Source: an uncultured Chromatiaceae bacterium
GTDB lineage: Bacteria > Pseudomonadota > Gammaproteobacteria > Enterobacterales > Alteromonadaceae
Direction: 5' to 3'
NCBI GenBank assembly: GCA_946481195.1
Contig: CAMLNG010000129.1
Coordinates: 1 to 8,845 of the forward strand
DNA: 8,845 nucleotides
The first letter of the stretch is position 1. Every line of letters begins with the position of its first letter. A program made the position numbers and the translations under genes. Shown one piece after another: positions 1-5,379 of this stretch. A model generated the notes under the pieces. That model was given only the letters and a program-made list of their open reading frames with translations, did not search any database and was not told the origin of the DNA.

Positions 1-497
1 ATCACCTGAAACTGTGGCAAGCGAAACATCTGTTGCCAAAACGCTGTTGCATCCGGCGCGTCATCAAAAGTGGTGACGGTCCAGGGGATGTCGCGTTGCG
101 CCATAAAATACTCAACGACACGTCTGGCGATACCGTGGCGGCGAAAGCGCCGCATAATAAAAAGGTCGGCTAATTCCTGTGCTTCTGCCACAACGTCAGA
201 AGGCTCAATTAACGCAAAACCGGCCAGCGCACCATCGACTTTCAGGATAAATGCGCTCCAGCGCGGTAACTGCCAGTATTGGGCAAAATAGTCAGCGCAC
301 ATTTTGTATTTGCCGTCGGCTTCGACGTCATAGCCGTCATACACCGAGGTGTCGTAGCAATAAAACTGGAACATATTCCAGATGGTGTTTTTCTCATCAG
401 AGCCAGCCGGCAGGATTTGCAGCAGGTTTTTCTGCAAAATGGCTTCTTTGCGAGCGTTTTGGTTCAGAGAGTGTTGGTTTAGAGAGTCTTCGGGCAT
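1..497 (-). CDS. GNAT-family acetyltransferase (COG5628-like), C-terminus cut by window edge
   Basis: I translated this frame by hand from the reverse strand. It is open for 165 codons and leaves the window without a stop. The protein begins MPEDSLNQHS. The part from about residue 36 on has the layout of small predicted GNAT acetyltransferases of the COG5628 type: a Trp/Tyr-rich N-terminal part (WNMFQFYCYD, then YFAQYWQL), a strand pair around residues 82-97 (FILKVDGALAGFALIE), then the acetyl-CoA pyrophosphate-binding loop at residues 116-125 (RRFRRHGIAR, the R-x-x-G-x-A signature). A late FW pair at residues 153-154 is also typical. GNAT proteins transfer an acetyl group from acetyl-CoA to an amine; the substrate cannot be read here. 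The ATG at 497 is chosen because a TGA lies four codons upstream in frame. No good Shine-Dalgarno or promoter is evident; it may be read from the efflux operon ending 59 bp upstream. Residues 5-14 repeat SLNQ, from a 15-bp tandem duplication. Confidence 0.87.
   Translation of the reverse strand, partial: MPEDSLNQHSLNQNARKEAILQKNLLQILPAGSDEKNTIWNMFQFYCYDTSVYDGYDVEADGKYKMCADYFAQYWQLPRWSAFILKVDGALAGFALIEPSDVVAEAQELADLFIMRRFRRHGIARRVVEYFMAQRDIPWTVTTFDDAPDATAFWQQMFRLPQFQV
461..490. repeat. Tandem 15-bp duplication in the GNAT gene's 5' end
   Basis: Positions 461-475 and 476-490 are two head-to-tail copies of a 15-mer (GGTTCAGAGAGTGTT and GGTTTAGAGAGTCTT, 13 of 15 identical). In the protein they give SLNQH-SLNQN in the poorly conserved N-terminal tail. 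The unit is a multiple of three, so the frame is kept. It looks like a slippage duplication with no evident function. Confidence 0.8.
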
Positions 498-555
498 CAG
501 CAGCTGTCACTTTGTAAGTTAAAACTGCATGATAACCCGACAGGTATATTTTTTG

Positions 556-1596
556 TTAACTACGAGTGTTGCCAACTGGTGCTTTTTGCGTTGTATCTGC
601 AGGTTGTTGCTGGGGTGCCAGCCACAGATACAACAGCGTCACCAGCATCACTGTTGTGATCACTGCCACACTGACGGAGCTTATCCGGTACAAAGCGCTA
701 TACATCAGGTCGTGATCTGCCGTCAGGTACTGGCCGAAAATAATTGCCATAGTCGTCATACCGCCAAACGCCACGCCAGAACCCGGCCCTTCCAGTTGCT
801 GCGCCCGGCCAAACAACAGCATACCAAAGAAAAATGCCAGCACCGTCAATGGCAAATGCTGGTAGTTGTCATACAACAACAATTGCACCGCAATGGCATA
901 AGCCGAACCCAGCAAAACACCGCGGGCCCGCTTCAGCCCGGCCTGCACTATACCGCTGAAACTCAGTGGCAGCAGGATCAAAATAGAACTGGCCGTCGCC
1001 GACAGTGAATCCTGCAAATCCAATAACTGAAACACTACAAAAGACAAAGTCGCCAGCAAGGCTGCAATCAGGCTTTGTTGCAACTGTTCAGCGATTGGCT
1101 TTGGCGGCAGCTGCGGTAAAGGCCGTTCTGGCAGCGGGAAAACCCGGATCATCGCGCCACAGATCAGCAAAGCTGCCAGAGTCGCGATAAAGGCATGCCC
1201 CAGCATCTGGGCCGGGTCCATCGCGGGATAACTGGCAAAATGCAAAAAAATGCTGCCATTGATAATACTGATGGCGGCAAACACAAAATAACTGCCTTGC
1301 GCCATCAGCCGGAACAACCAAAGAAAAACAGCAAACACCAGCAGAATGACCACCAGACTCAGCCCGCCAATCGCGTGATAGCCCAACACCATCAGCGCGG
1401 CCAGCAGGTTGGCAGATAAGTATTGCAACACCACAAAAGGCGTCAGTCTGGGAATAAGGCCCAGTAACAGTACCGGGCTGATAGTAAAAAACACGCCCCA
1501 CTGGTCTGAATTGGTCAGTTTCGCCAGCAGCAGCCCGAGACTGGCGCCAAAAGCCAGTCGCAGTACCGGATAAAATGCAGTAGCGTTCATCAGCAT
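556..1596 (-). CDS. DUF2955/FUSC-like 12-TM inner-membrane efflux component
   Basis: This 346-residue protein is almost entirely hydrophobic. I see about six segments in the first half (roughly residues 11-27, 33-50, 56-74, 78-97, 101-120, 131-151), a proline-rich cytoplasmic linker (RPLPQLPPKP, about 158-167), and about six more (173-192, 200-217, 226-242, 248-263, 272-290, 305-327). This two-times-six plan fits the DUF2955 branch of the FUSC/aromatic-acid exporter superfamily, whose members are encoded beside an HlyD-type partner. The likely role is export of small, perhaps aromatic or amphipathic, compounds across the inner membrane; the substrate is unknown. Its ATG overlaps the stop of the upstream fusion-protein gene by one base (TAATG), so translation is probably coupled. 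A second in-frame ATG two codons later is an alternative start. No T-rich terminator hairpin follows the stop. Confidence 0.85.
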   Translation of the reverse strand: MLMNATAFYPVLRLAFGASLGLLLAKLTNSDQWGVFFTISPVLLLGLIPRLTPFVVLQYLSANLLAALMVLGYHAIGGLSLVVILLVFAVFLWLFRLMAQGSYFVFAAISIINGSIFLHFASYPAMDPAQMLGHAFIATLAALLICGAMIRVFPLPERPLPQLPPKPIAEQLQQSLIAALLATLSFVVFQLLDLQDSLSATASSILILLPLSFSGIVQAGLKRARGVLLGSAYAIAVQLLLYDNYQHLPLTVLAFFFGMLLFGRAQQLEGPGSGVAFGGMTTMAIIFGQYLTADHDLMYSALYRISSVSVAVITTVMLVTLLYLWLAPQQQPADTTQKAPVGNTRS

Positions 1597-2660
1597 TAAT
1601 ACACGTAGTGCAGGTAGCTAATCAGGCGGATTTGACTGGCCGCCAGCCACTGTAACCAGCTATCACCGGCTGGCGCCAGCTGCACTGTGGCGCGTGAACC
1701 CACGACCAGCTGTGGTGGCATCTCAGTCTCCAGCGCCAGATTCACTTTAAGCCGCTGCGCATCCCGCACCCAGCGACTGCTGCTATCCGCCGTCGCGAGC
1801 CGGCCATCCGGTGTGCTCTGGCCATTGGCAACACCGGCATCAATATCACGAACTGCTGCATTAAATACCTGCCCGGGCAATGCATCGAAGGTAATAAAAG
1901 CACGGCTTCCACTATTAACATGCAGCAGACTTTTTTCGCGAAACAGTGCACTGACCCAACTTTGCTGGCCAGAAACTAATGCCAGTGTTGGCTGATTGGC
2001 GGCCAGATTGGTGCCAACTTCCAGCTGCAAATCGCTGACAATACCGTCCACATCGGCATAAACTTTACTGCGCGACAACGCCAGACGGGCCTGCGCTAAC
2101 TGATTGCGCGCCTGTTTAATCTGCACCAGTTCTTCTGTCGGGATGCCAAGCTCTGCTTCTAAAGTGGCGAGGTCGGCTTGGCTGGCTTTGAGTTTGGCGC
2201 TGGCTTGCAACACTTGCGTTTCACTTTGCTCCAGTTGCTGGCGCGGGATCAATTTCTGCTCAAATAACCGCTTTAACCGCAACGCTTCGCGCTGTGCTTC
2301 TGCCAATGCCAGCTGCGCCTGTTCAACCTGTGCATTGCCGCTTTGCAGCGCCGCTGTCAGCTGATGATACTTTTGTTGGCTTTGCTCCAGCTGCAAGGTG
2401 GCGAGTTCAACTTTGAGCTGATAATCGGCCGGATCCAGTTCAAACAACAAATCACCACGCTGCACCTGCTGATTATTGTGCACGGCAACAGCTACGACCC
2501 GGCCCGGCACCTGCGGCGCCACCTGCACCACAAAACGTTGTACCAGACTGTCGGTGGTCAGCGGCATATACAAATCTGCTGCGAGGTAATAAACAAACAC
2601 GGCGATAAAAGCCAGCAAGGTGCCTTTTACCCACCGGCTGAAAAGCTGCTCAGCACTCAT
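1596..2660 (-). CDS. HlyD/EmrA-type periplasmic membrane fusion protein
   Basis: The 354-residue protein has the standard membrane-fusion plan. A single N-terminal membrane anchor lies at about residues 12-28 without a cleavage site. The first half of the lipoyl domain covers about 44-76 (VAPQVPGRVVAVAVHNNQQVQRGDLL in part), with the family hallmark of a valine-rich strand followed by G-D-L-L-F. A long Gln/Leu/Ala-rich coiled-coil hairpin runs from about 79 to 196, the second lipoyl half from about 197 to 230 (ADVDGIVSD), then a beta-barrel region to about 330. It should bridge the inner-membrane partner encoded next to an outer-membrane channel; no TolC-type gene is in the window. The ATG at 2660 overlaps the regulator's stop by four bases (ATGA) and is preceded by a purine-rich GAGGGAAG. 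The gene order resembles E. coli slyA next to ydhJ-ydhK, but here all genes are on one strand and there is no small DUF1656 gene between them. Confidence 0.92.
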   Translation of the reverse strand: MSAEQLFSRWVKGTLLAFIAVFVYYLAADLYMPLTTDSLVQRFVVQVAPQVPGRVVAVAVHNNQQVQRGDLLFELDPADYQLKVELATLQLEQSQQKYHQLTAALQSGNAQVEQAQLALAEAQREALRLKRLFEQKLIPRQQLEQSETQVLQASAKLKASQADLATLEAELGIPTEELVQIKQARNQLAQARLALSRSKVYADVDGIVSDLQLEVGTNLAANQPTLALVSGQQSWVSALFREKSLLHVNSGSRAFITFDALPGQVFNAAVRDIDAGVANGQSTPDGRLATADSSSRWVRDAQRLKVNLALETEMPPQLVVGSRATVQLAPAGDSWLQWLAASQIRLISYLHYVY

Positions 2661-3109
2661 GACTGACTTCCCTCTTTGTGATCCTGTAATAAGCGGGTTG
2701 CCTGCTGTAACACGGCATCCAGCAGCAGCGGCAATGCCTGTTGCTGCTCCGCGGTTAAACCGGCCAGTAATTCCTGTTGCAGGGCGCGTCTTTTGCGATC
2801 AATTTCGCTGACAATCTCTGTGGCGGCGTTTAACAGGAACAAAGCTTTTTGCCGCCGGTCTTGCGCAGATGGCCGGCGCTCAATTAACCCCTGCTGCTCC
2901 AGCTGATCTAATACCGGCACCAGAGACGGCGTTTCCACGCCCAATAAACGCGCCAGTTCAGTTTGACTGACGCCCTGATTATCGGCGATGTAAACCAGCG
3001 CAATGCCGGATGCCTGAGTCAGGCTATTGCAGGCCAGTTGTTTGTCCAACAGAAAGCGCCATTGGCGCGATAACAGATGCACTTGCAGACCTAAGCTTTT
3101 AAAACTCAT
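2657..3109 (-). CDS. MarR-family (SlyA-like) transcriptional regulator of the efflux operon
   Basis: This 150-residue protein has the winged-helix arrangement of MarR regulators. The helix-turn-helix spans about residues 47-73, with SQTELARLLG followed by the recognition helix in ETPSLVPVLDQLEQQGLI. The wing contains the D-R-R of the family signature (D84, R85, R86). N- and C-terminal helices for dimerisation flank it. The stretch PSLVPVLDQLEQQGLI is strikingly close to E. coli SlyA as I recall it (PSLVRTLDQLEEKGLI). The promoter carries two TTAG-N4-CTAA sites, the type SlyA binds. It is first in an operon with the fusion protein and DUF2955 genes, overlapping the former by 4 bp, so it is inferred to repress its own operon until a ligand, probably a pump substrate, releases it. 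The ATG at 3109 has a modest AGGCG about 6 bases upstream. It may be a SlyA orthologue or a local paralogue; I leave the symbol blank. Confidence 0.92.
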   Translation of the reverse strand: MSFKSLGLQVHLLSRQWRFLLDKQLACNSLTQASGIALVYIADNQGVSQTELARLLGVETPSLVPVLDQLEQQGLIERRPSAQDRRQKALFLLNAATEIVSEIDRKRRALQQELLAGLTAEQQQALPLLLDAVLQQATRLLQDHKEGSQS

Positions 3110-3123
3110 GATTCGCCTATTAA

Positions 3124-3164
3124 TAATTAGGATGCTAACATTATTTTAGTTAGCCTCCTAATTA
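3124..3164. promoter_or_regulatory. Double SlyA-type operator (nested palindrome)
   Basis: The outer structure is an inverted repeat with 16-bp arms (3124-3139 and 3149-3164), 15 of 16 paired, around a 9-bp AT spacer. Each arm contains its own 12-bp palindrome of the form TTAG-N4-CTAA: TTAGGATGCTAA at 3127-3138 and TTAGCCTCCTAA at 3150-3161, 23 bp centre to centre. The known SlyA consensus is TTAGCAAGCTAA. One site fills the -35/-10 spacer, the other covers the predicted start, which suits direct repression by two dimers. Confidence 0.78.
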
Positions 3165-3171
3165 AATGCAA
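3143..3171 (-). promoter_or_regulatory. Predicted sigma70 promoter of the slyA-like/efflux operon
   Basis: On the minus strand, TTGCAT (3171-3166) is the -35 and TAAAAT (3148-3143) is the -10, separated by exactly 17 bases. Transcription should start near 3136, about 27 bases before the regulator's ATG. One operator half lies in the spacer and the other over the start point. Confidence 0.7.
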
Positions 3172-3209
3172 GCGAAATCAAGATAAACCCACTGCGCTAC
3201 CACTCTGAG

Positions 3210-4361
3210 CTAAGCGCCGGGTGAAGGCTGCATTGCTGGGCTTGCGTTAGTTGGGGTGGCTAAAGTCTCGGTCAGAAAAGCAATAATGTCATTCAGCGGG
3301 GCTATCGCCTCGCGGGTAAAGCAAGTGCCAAAATAAGTGCTGCAACCACTATCAAGGTAGGCATGCTGCAAACCATCGTAGACCTTCAGACTGGCCGGGT
3401 GACCGGCCGCCAGCAAGGTATCGGTATACAGTCTGGCGGACTCCGGTGTGGTCAGACTGTCGCGGCTGCCGACATGGACAAACTGCGGCGGCAGCTGGCG
3501 CTCGCGCGCCGATGGGACAAGCCATTGCGGAGATAATGCCAGATAAATCTCCGGATGAGTGTCCACCTTGATGCCGGCGCCAAAAAAGCCACGCGGGCTG
3601 GCTTTGCCCATTGCCCAAAAACCGTTTTTTGCCGTTTCAAATTCGGCAAAAGCACGTGCCTGTAAATCAAACACGGCATAACTTAATACTGCAGCCTGCA
3701 CTTCGATGCCGCCGGCCGCTTTGATACTTTCTGCAGTTTCGCCGGCAGGTAAATAACTTGGCTGAAAGCCGGGTCTGCGACTGGCAAATCCCTGACTCGA
3801 TAAATTTTTTCCGCCGAGCACCACCATCGCCGCCAGGTGACCGCCAGCGCTATCGCCGGTGACTGCGATCCGCTTGGGATCACCCTGATAACGACTGATG
3901 TTCCGTTGTACCCACAAGGTCGCGCCTAAGGCATCTTCGACGATTTGATTCAACCGGGTCGTATTGTGGTTGGCACTTAACAAGCGGTAATCGGCATTCA
4001 CCACGACAAAATCCGCATGCGTGGCTACATACTCCGCCATTTGCTGCATGATGCTTTTATTATTAATTAACCAGCCGCCACCATGAAAAATCACTAAAAC
4101 CGGCATAGACCCACTGACGCCATGACGCACCGGCTGATAGATATCCAGTGCCAAGGGCACACCAGCAGGCGTGGCGTAGACGATATCGCGGTGGACCTGT
4201 ACACCAGCGCTATCGGTCTGCTCTGCTGGTTGCGCCGATGCAAACAAACTCACGACTAGCAATAACCCCCACAACGCCCCACGCAACCCATGTGACAAAG
4301 TGCGCCGCGCGAGCAGGCCTGCGCCAATCCGTACCGTTTCTATTGCCATCAACTGCAACAT
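3210..4361 (-). CDS. Exported alpha/beta-hydrolase fold esterase (HSL / BD-FAE-like)
   Basis: With the start at 4361 the protein has 383 residues. A long basic N-region is followed by a hydrophobic stretch (about 29-40) ending in FASA-Q, consistent with Sec export and cleavage near residue 43. The catalytic domain shows the oxyanion motif HGGGW (93-97), nucleophile elbow GDSAGGH with Ser171, a probable acid Asp301 (SRDSLTTPE) and His333 (LQHAYLDSG). This is the layout of the hormone-sensitive-lipase/fold-3 esterases, including bacterial feruloyl or acetyl esterases. Cys340 and Cys347 could form a disulfide. The substrate is not readable. I prefer this start over an in-frame ATG at 4412 because AAGGAGAG (4373-4366) sits four bases upstream of it, and the extra 17 residues are charged and precede the signal peptide. 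It diverges from the glycoside operon, so it might remove acyl groups from the same carbohydrate; that is inference. Confidence 0.88.
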   Translation of the reverse strand: MLQLMAIETVRIGAGLLARRTLSHGLRGALWGLLLVVSLFASAQPAEQTDSAGVQVHRDIVYATPAGVPLALDIYQPVRHGVSGSMPVLVIFHGGGWLINNKSIMQQMAEYVATHADFVVVNADYRLLSANHNTTRLNQIVEDALGATLWVQRNISRYQGDPKRIAVTGDSAGGHLAAMVVLGGKNLSSQGFASRRPGFQPSYLPAGETAESIKAAGGIEVQAAVLSYAVFDLQARAFAEFETAKNGFWAMGKASPRGFFGAGIKVDTHPEIYLALSPQWLVPSARERQLPPQFVHVGSRDSLTTPESARLYTDTLLAAGHPASLKVYDGLQHAYLDSGCSTYFGTCFTREAIAPLNDIIAFLTETLATPTNASPAMQPSPGA

Positions 4362-4365
4362 GCTG

Positions 4366-4373
4366 CTCTCCTT
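4366..4373 (-). promoter_or_regulatory. Ribosome binding site deciding the esterase start
   Basis: On the minus strand this reads AAGGAGAG, followed by GCAGC... and ATG at 4361. It is a strong Shine-Dalgarno and supports the shorter start over the ATG at 4412, which has no comparable site. Confidence 0.75.
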
Positions 4374-4418
4374 TTTCTGGTTATCGCCGCCCTCAACTAG
4401 GGCCAATATCAATTTTTA

Positions 4419-4448
4419 ATGTAATCGGTTTCATTTTTATTCAGTCAA
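4419..4448 (-). promoter_or_regulatory. Predicted sigma70 promoter of the esterase gene
   Basis: On the minus strand, TTGACT (4448-4443) and TTACAT (4424-4419) are separated by 18 bases. Transcription would start near 4412, giving a leader of about 50 bases to the chosen ATG; this also removes the ATG at 4412 as a practical start. A LacI-type operator overlaps the -10. Confidence 0.55.
4420..4433. promoter_or_regulatory. LacI/GalR-family-type operator
   Basis: TGTAATCGGTTTCA is an imperfect 14-bp palindrome around a central CG, with 10 of 14 positions symmetric (TG-x-AA-x-CG-x-TT-x-CA). This is the usual form of sites bound by sugar-responsive LacI/GalR repressors. It overlaps the esterase -10, the expected position for repression. 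No lacI-type gene is in the window. Confidence 0.55.
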
Positions 4449-4501
4449 AATACACCGCTTTTTACCTTTTGTCGGTGCTGCGACGTTTTTTACCTCAAAA
4501 A

Positions 4502-4519
4502 TGCAAATTTTTACTTGCA
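4502..4519. promoter_or_regulatory. Palindrome TGCAA-N8-TTGCA in divergent region
   Basis: A perfect 5-bp inverted repeat around an AT-rich 8-base centre (4502-4506 and 4515-4519). It is centred about 44 bases before the start point expected from the TATAGT at 4542, a position suited to an activator. The binding protein is unknown and a chance palindrome is possible. Confidence 0.3.
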
Positions 4520-4541
4520 ACAAGAGCCCTGGCATTGCTTT

Positions 4542-4547
4542 TATAGT
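4542..4547 (+). promoter_or_regulatory. Possible -10 element of the DUF1080-GMC operon
   Basis: TATAGT is the best -10 match upstream of the operon. No good -35 sits 16-18 bases before it (TTGCAA at 4515 is 21 away), so the promoter would need an activator or lie elsewhere. Transcription would start near 4554, leaving a leader of about 125 bases. Confidence 0.3.
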
Positions 4548-4560
4548 GCACAAAATAACA

Positions 4561-4615
4561 GCGCGAACAGGCGATCTCAGCATTGACCTGCAGCACCGCT
4601 TCGCTGGTGTCGCGC
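4561..4615 (+). promoter_or_regulatory. Candidate structured 5' leader (three-way junction)
   Basis: GCGCGA (4561-4566) pairs perfectly with TCGCGC (4610-4615). Inside lie two hairpins: CAGG/CCTG (4568-4571 with 4587-4590, 15-base loop) and CACC/GGTG (4594-4597 with 4606-4609, 8-base loop), the latter stacked directly on the closing stem. If transcription begins near 4554 this is the very 5' end of the operon mRNA. It matches no riboswitch that I recognise. The inner stems are short, so it remains a candidate. Confidence 0.3.
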
Positions 4616-4667
4616 AATAACAGTAGTGAAAGCGGCAACAAAATACGTTTACACACTACAGATCAAC

Positions 4668-4673
4668 AGGAGG
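4668..4673 (+). promoter_or_regulatory. Strong ribosome binding site before a TTG start
   Basis: AGGAGG, seven bases before TTG at 4681. It fixes the TTG as the start of the DUF1080 gene; no in-frame ATG exists until well inside the mature domain. Confidence 0.85.
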
Positions 4674-4680
4674 ACAAGCT

Positions 4681-5379
4681 TTGACTTCAGCATATAAAAT
4701 CGCGGCTTTACTGCTATCTGGTGCGCTTTCATTCAGCGCTGCGGCAGCCGACAACGTATTAACCCAGCAAGAACAGGCCGAAGGCTGGCAGTTACTGTTT
4801 GATGGCCACAACATGTCACAGTGGCGAAATTTCAAGCAAACAGATTTAAGCGACAAGTGGCAGATTGAACAGGGCGCGATGAAGCTCAGCGGCAAAAACG
4901 GCGGCGACATTCTGAGCAAAAACAGCTACAAAGATTTTGAACTGCAGCTGGACTGGAAAATCGCCGAAGGCGGCAACAGTGGCATTTTTGTGCTGGTTGA
5001 TGAAACCGGTAACACTATCTACGCGCATGCGCCAGAAATTCAGATCCTCGACAATGAACGCCACCCGGATAACAAGCTGGCCAGTCACAGATCAGGTTCG
5101 CTGTACGACATGATTGCCTCCCCGCCTGAATCCCATAAAAAAGCCGGCGAATGGAATCAGGTGCGGATCCGCCTGGCAGCAAAACAGCTCAGCGTCTGGC
5201 AAAACGGCATTCAGACCGCCAGCGTAACAATCGGTAGCAACGACTGGCAGCAACTGCTGGCGAACAGCAAATTTGCCAAATGGCCAGGCTTTGCCGCCAG
5301 CGCCAGCAGTCATATCGGCTTGCAGGACCATGGCGATGTGGTCTGGTTTAAAAATATCAAAATCAAAGAGCTGAAATAA
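4681..5379 (+). CDS. Exported DUF1080 protein, 3-keto-disaccharide hydrolase family
   Basis: The gene starts with TTG behind a near-consensus Shine-Dalgarno and encodes 232 residues. Residues 1-23 form a Sec signal peptide (hydrophobic AALLLSGALSFSA, then AAA-AD). The mature part is one DUF1080 beta-sandwich (PF06439; concanavalin/LamG-like), with the usual signatures in order: GWQLLFDG (35-42), GGNSGIF (97-103), PEIQILDN (118-125), GSLYDMI (139-145), GEWN (156-159) and GLQDHG...VWFKNIKI (213-228). Members of this family are now annotated as 3-keto-disaccharide or 3-keto-glycoside hydrolases, which cleave glycosides after the sugar's C3 hydroxyl has been oxidised. The next gene begins in its stop codon (TAATG) and encodes the type of flavoprotein that performs such an oxidation, so I infer the two act in sequence in the periplasm. 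Family assignment is firm; the activity is inferred from family and context. Confidence 0.92.
   Translation: MTSAYKIAALLLSGALSFSAAAADNVLTQQEQAEGWQLLFDGHNMSQWRNFKQTDLSDKWQIEQGAMKLSGKNGGDILSKNSYKDFELQLDWKIAEGGNSGIFVLVDETGNTIYAHAPEIQILDNERHPDNKLASHRSGSLYDMIASPPESHKKAGEWNQVRIRLAAKQLSVWQNGIQTASVTIGSNDWQQLLANSKFAKWPGFAASASSHIGLQDHGDVVWFKNIKIKELK

Noticed and set aside
529..1008. 159-codon plus-strand open frame.
   Set aside because: It lies entirely opposite the DUF2955 gene apart from a few bases, has a low-complexity Gln/His-rich product, and no ribosome binding site.
3190..3213. On the minus strand, bases after the esterase stop resemble a tRNA D-arm (TAGCTCAG-AGTGGTAG-CGC), suggesting a tRNA remnant or attachment site.
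   Set aside because: The D-stem has a mismatch, the following bases form no anticodon stem, there is no T-arm, and no integrase or repeated copy is in the window. Chance is the simpler explanation.
4362..4412. N-terminal extension of the esterase to the ATG at 4412.
   Set aside because: The Shine-Dalgarno and signal peptide support the start at 4361, and the predicted transcript begins at about 4412.
4459..4495. Direct repeat TTTTTACCT at 4459-4467 and 4487-4495.
   Set aside because: Short, AT-rich and 28 bp apart; expected by chance in a low-GC spacer.
4148..4546. 132-codon plus-strand open frame across the esterase 5' end and the intergenic region.
   Set aside because: It is antisense to the signal peptide and promoter of a well-supported gene, and its product resembles no family.
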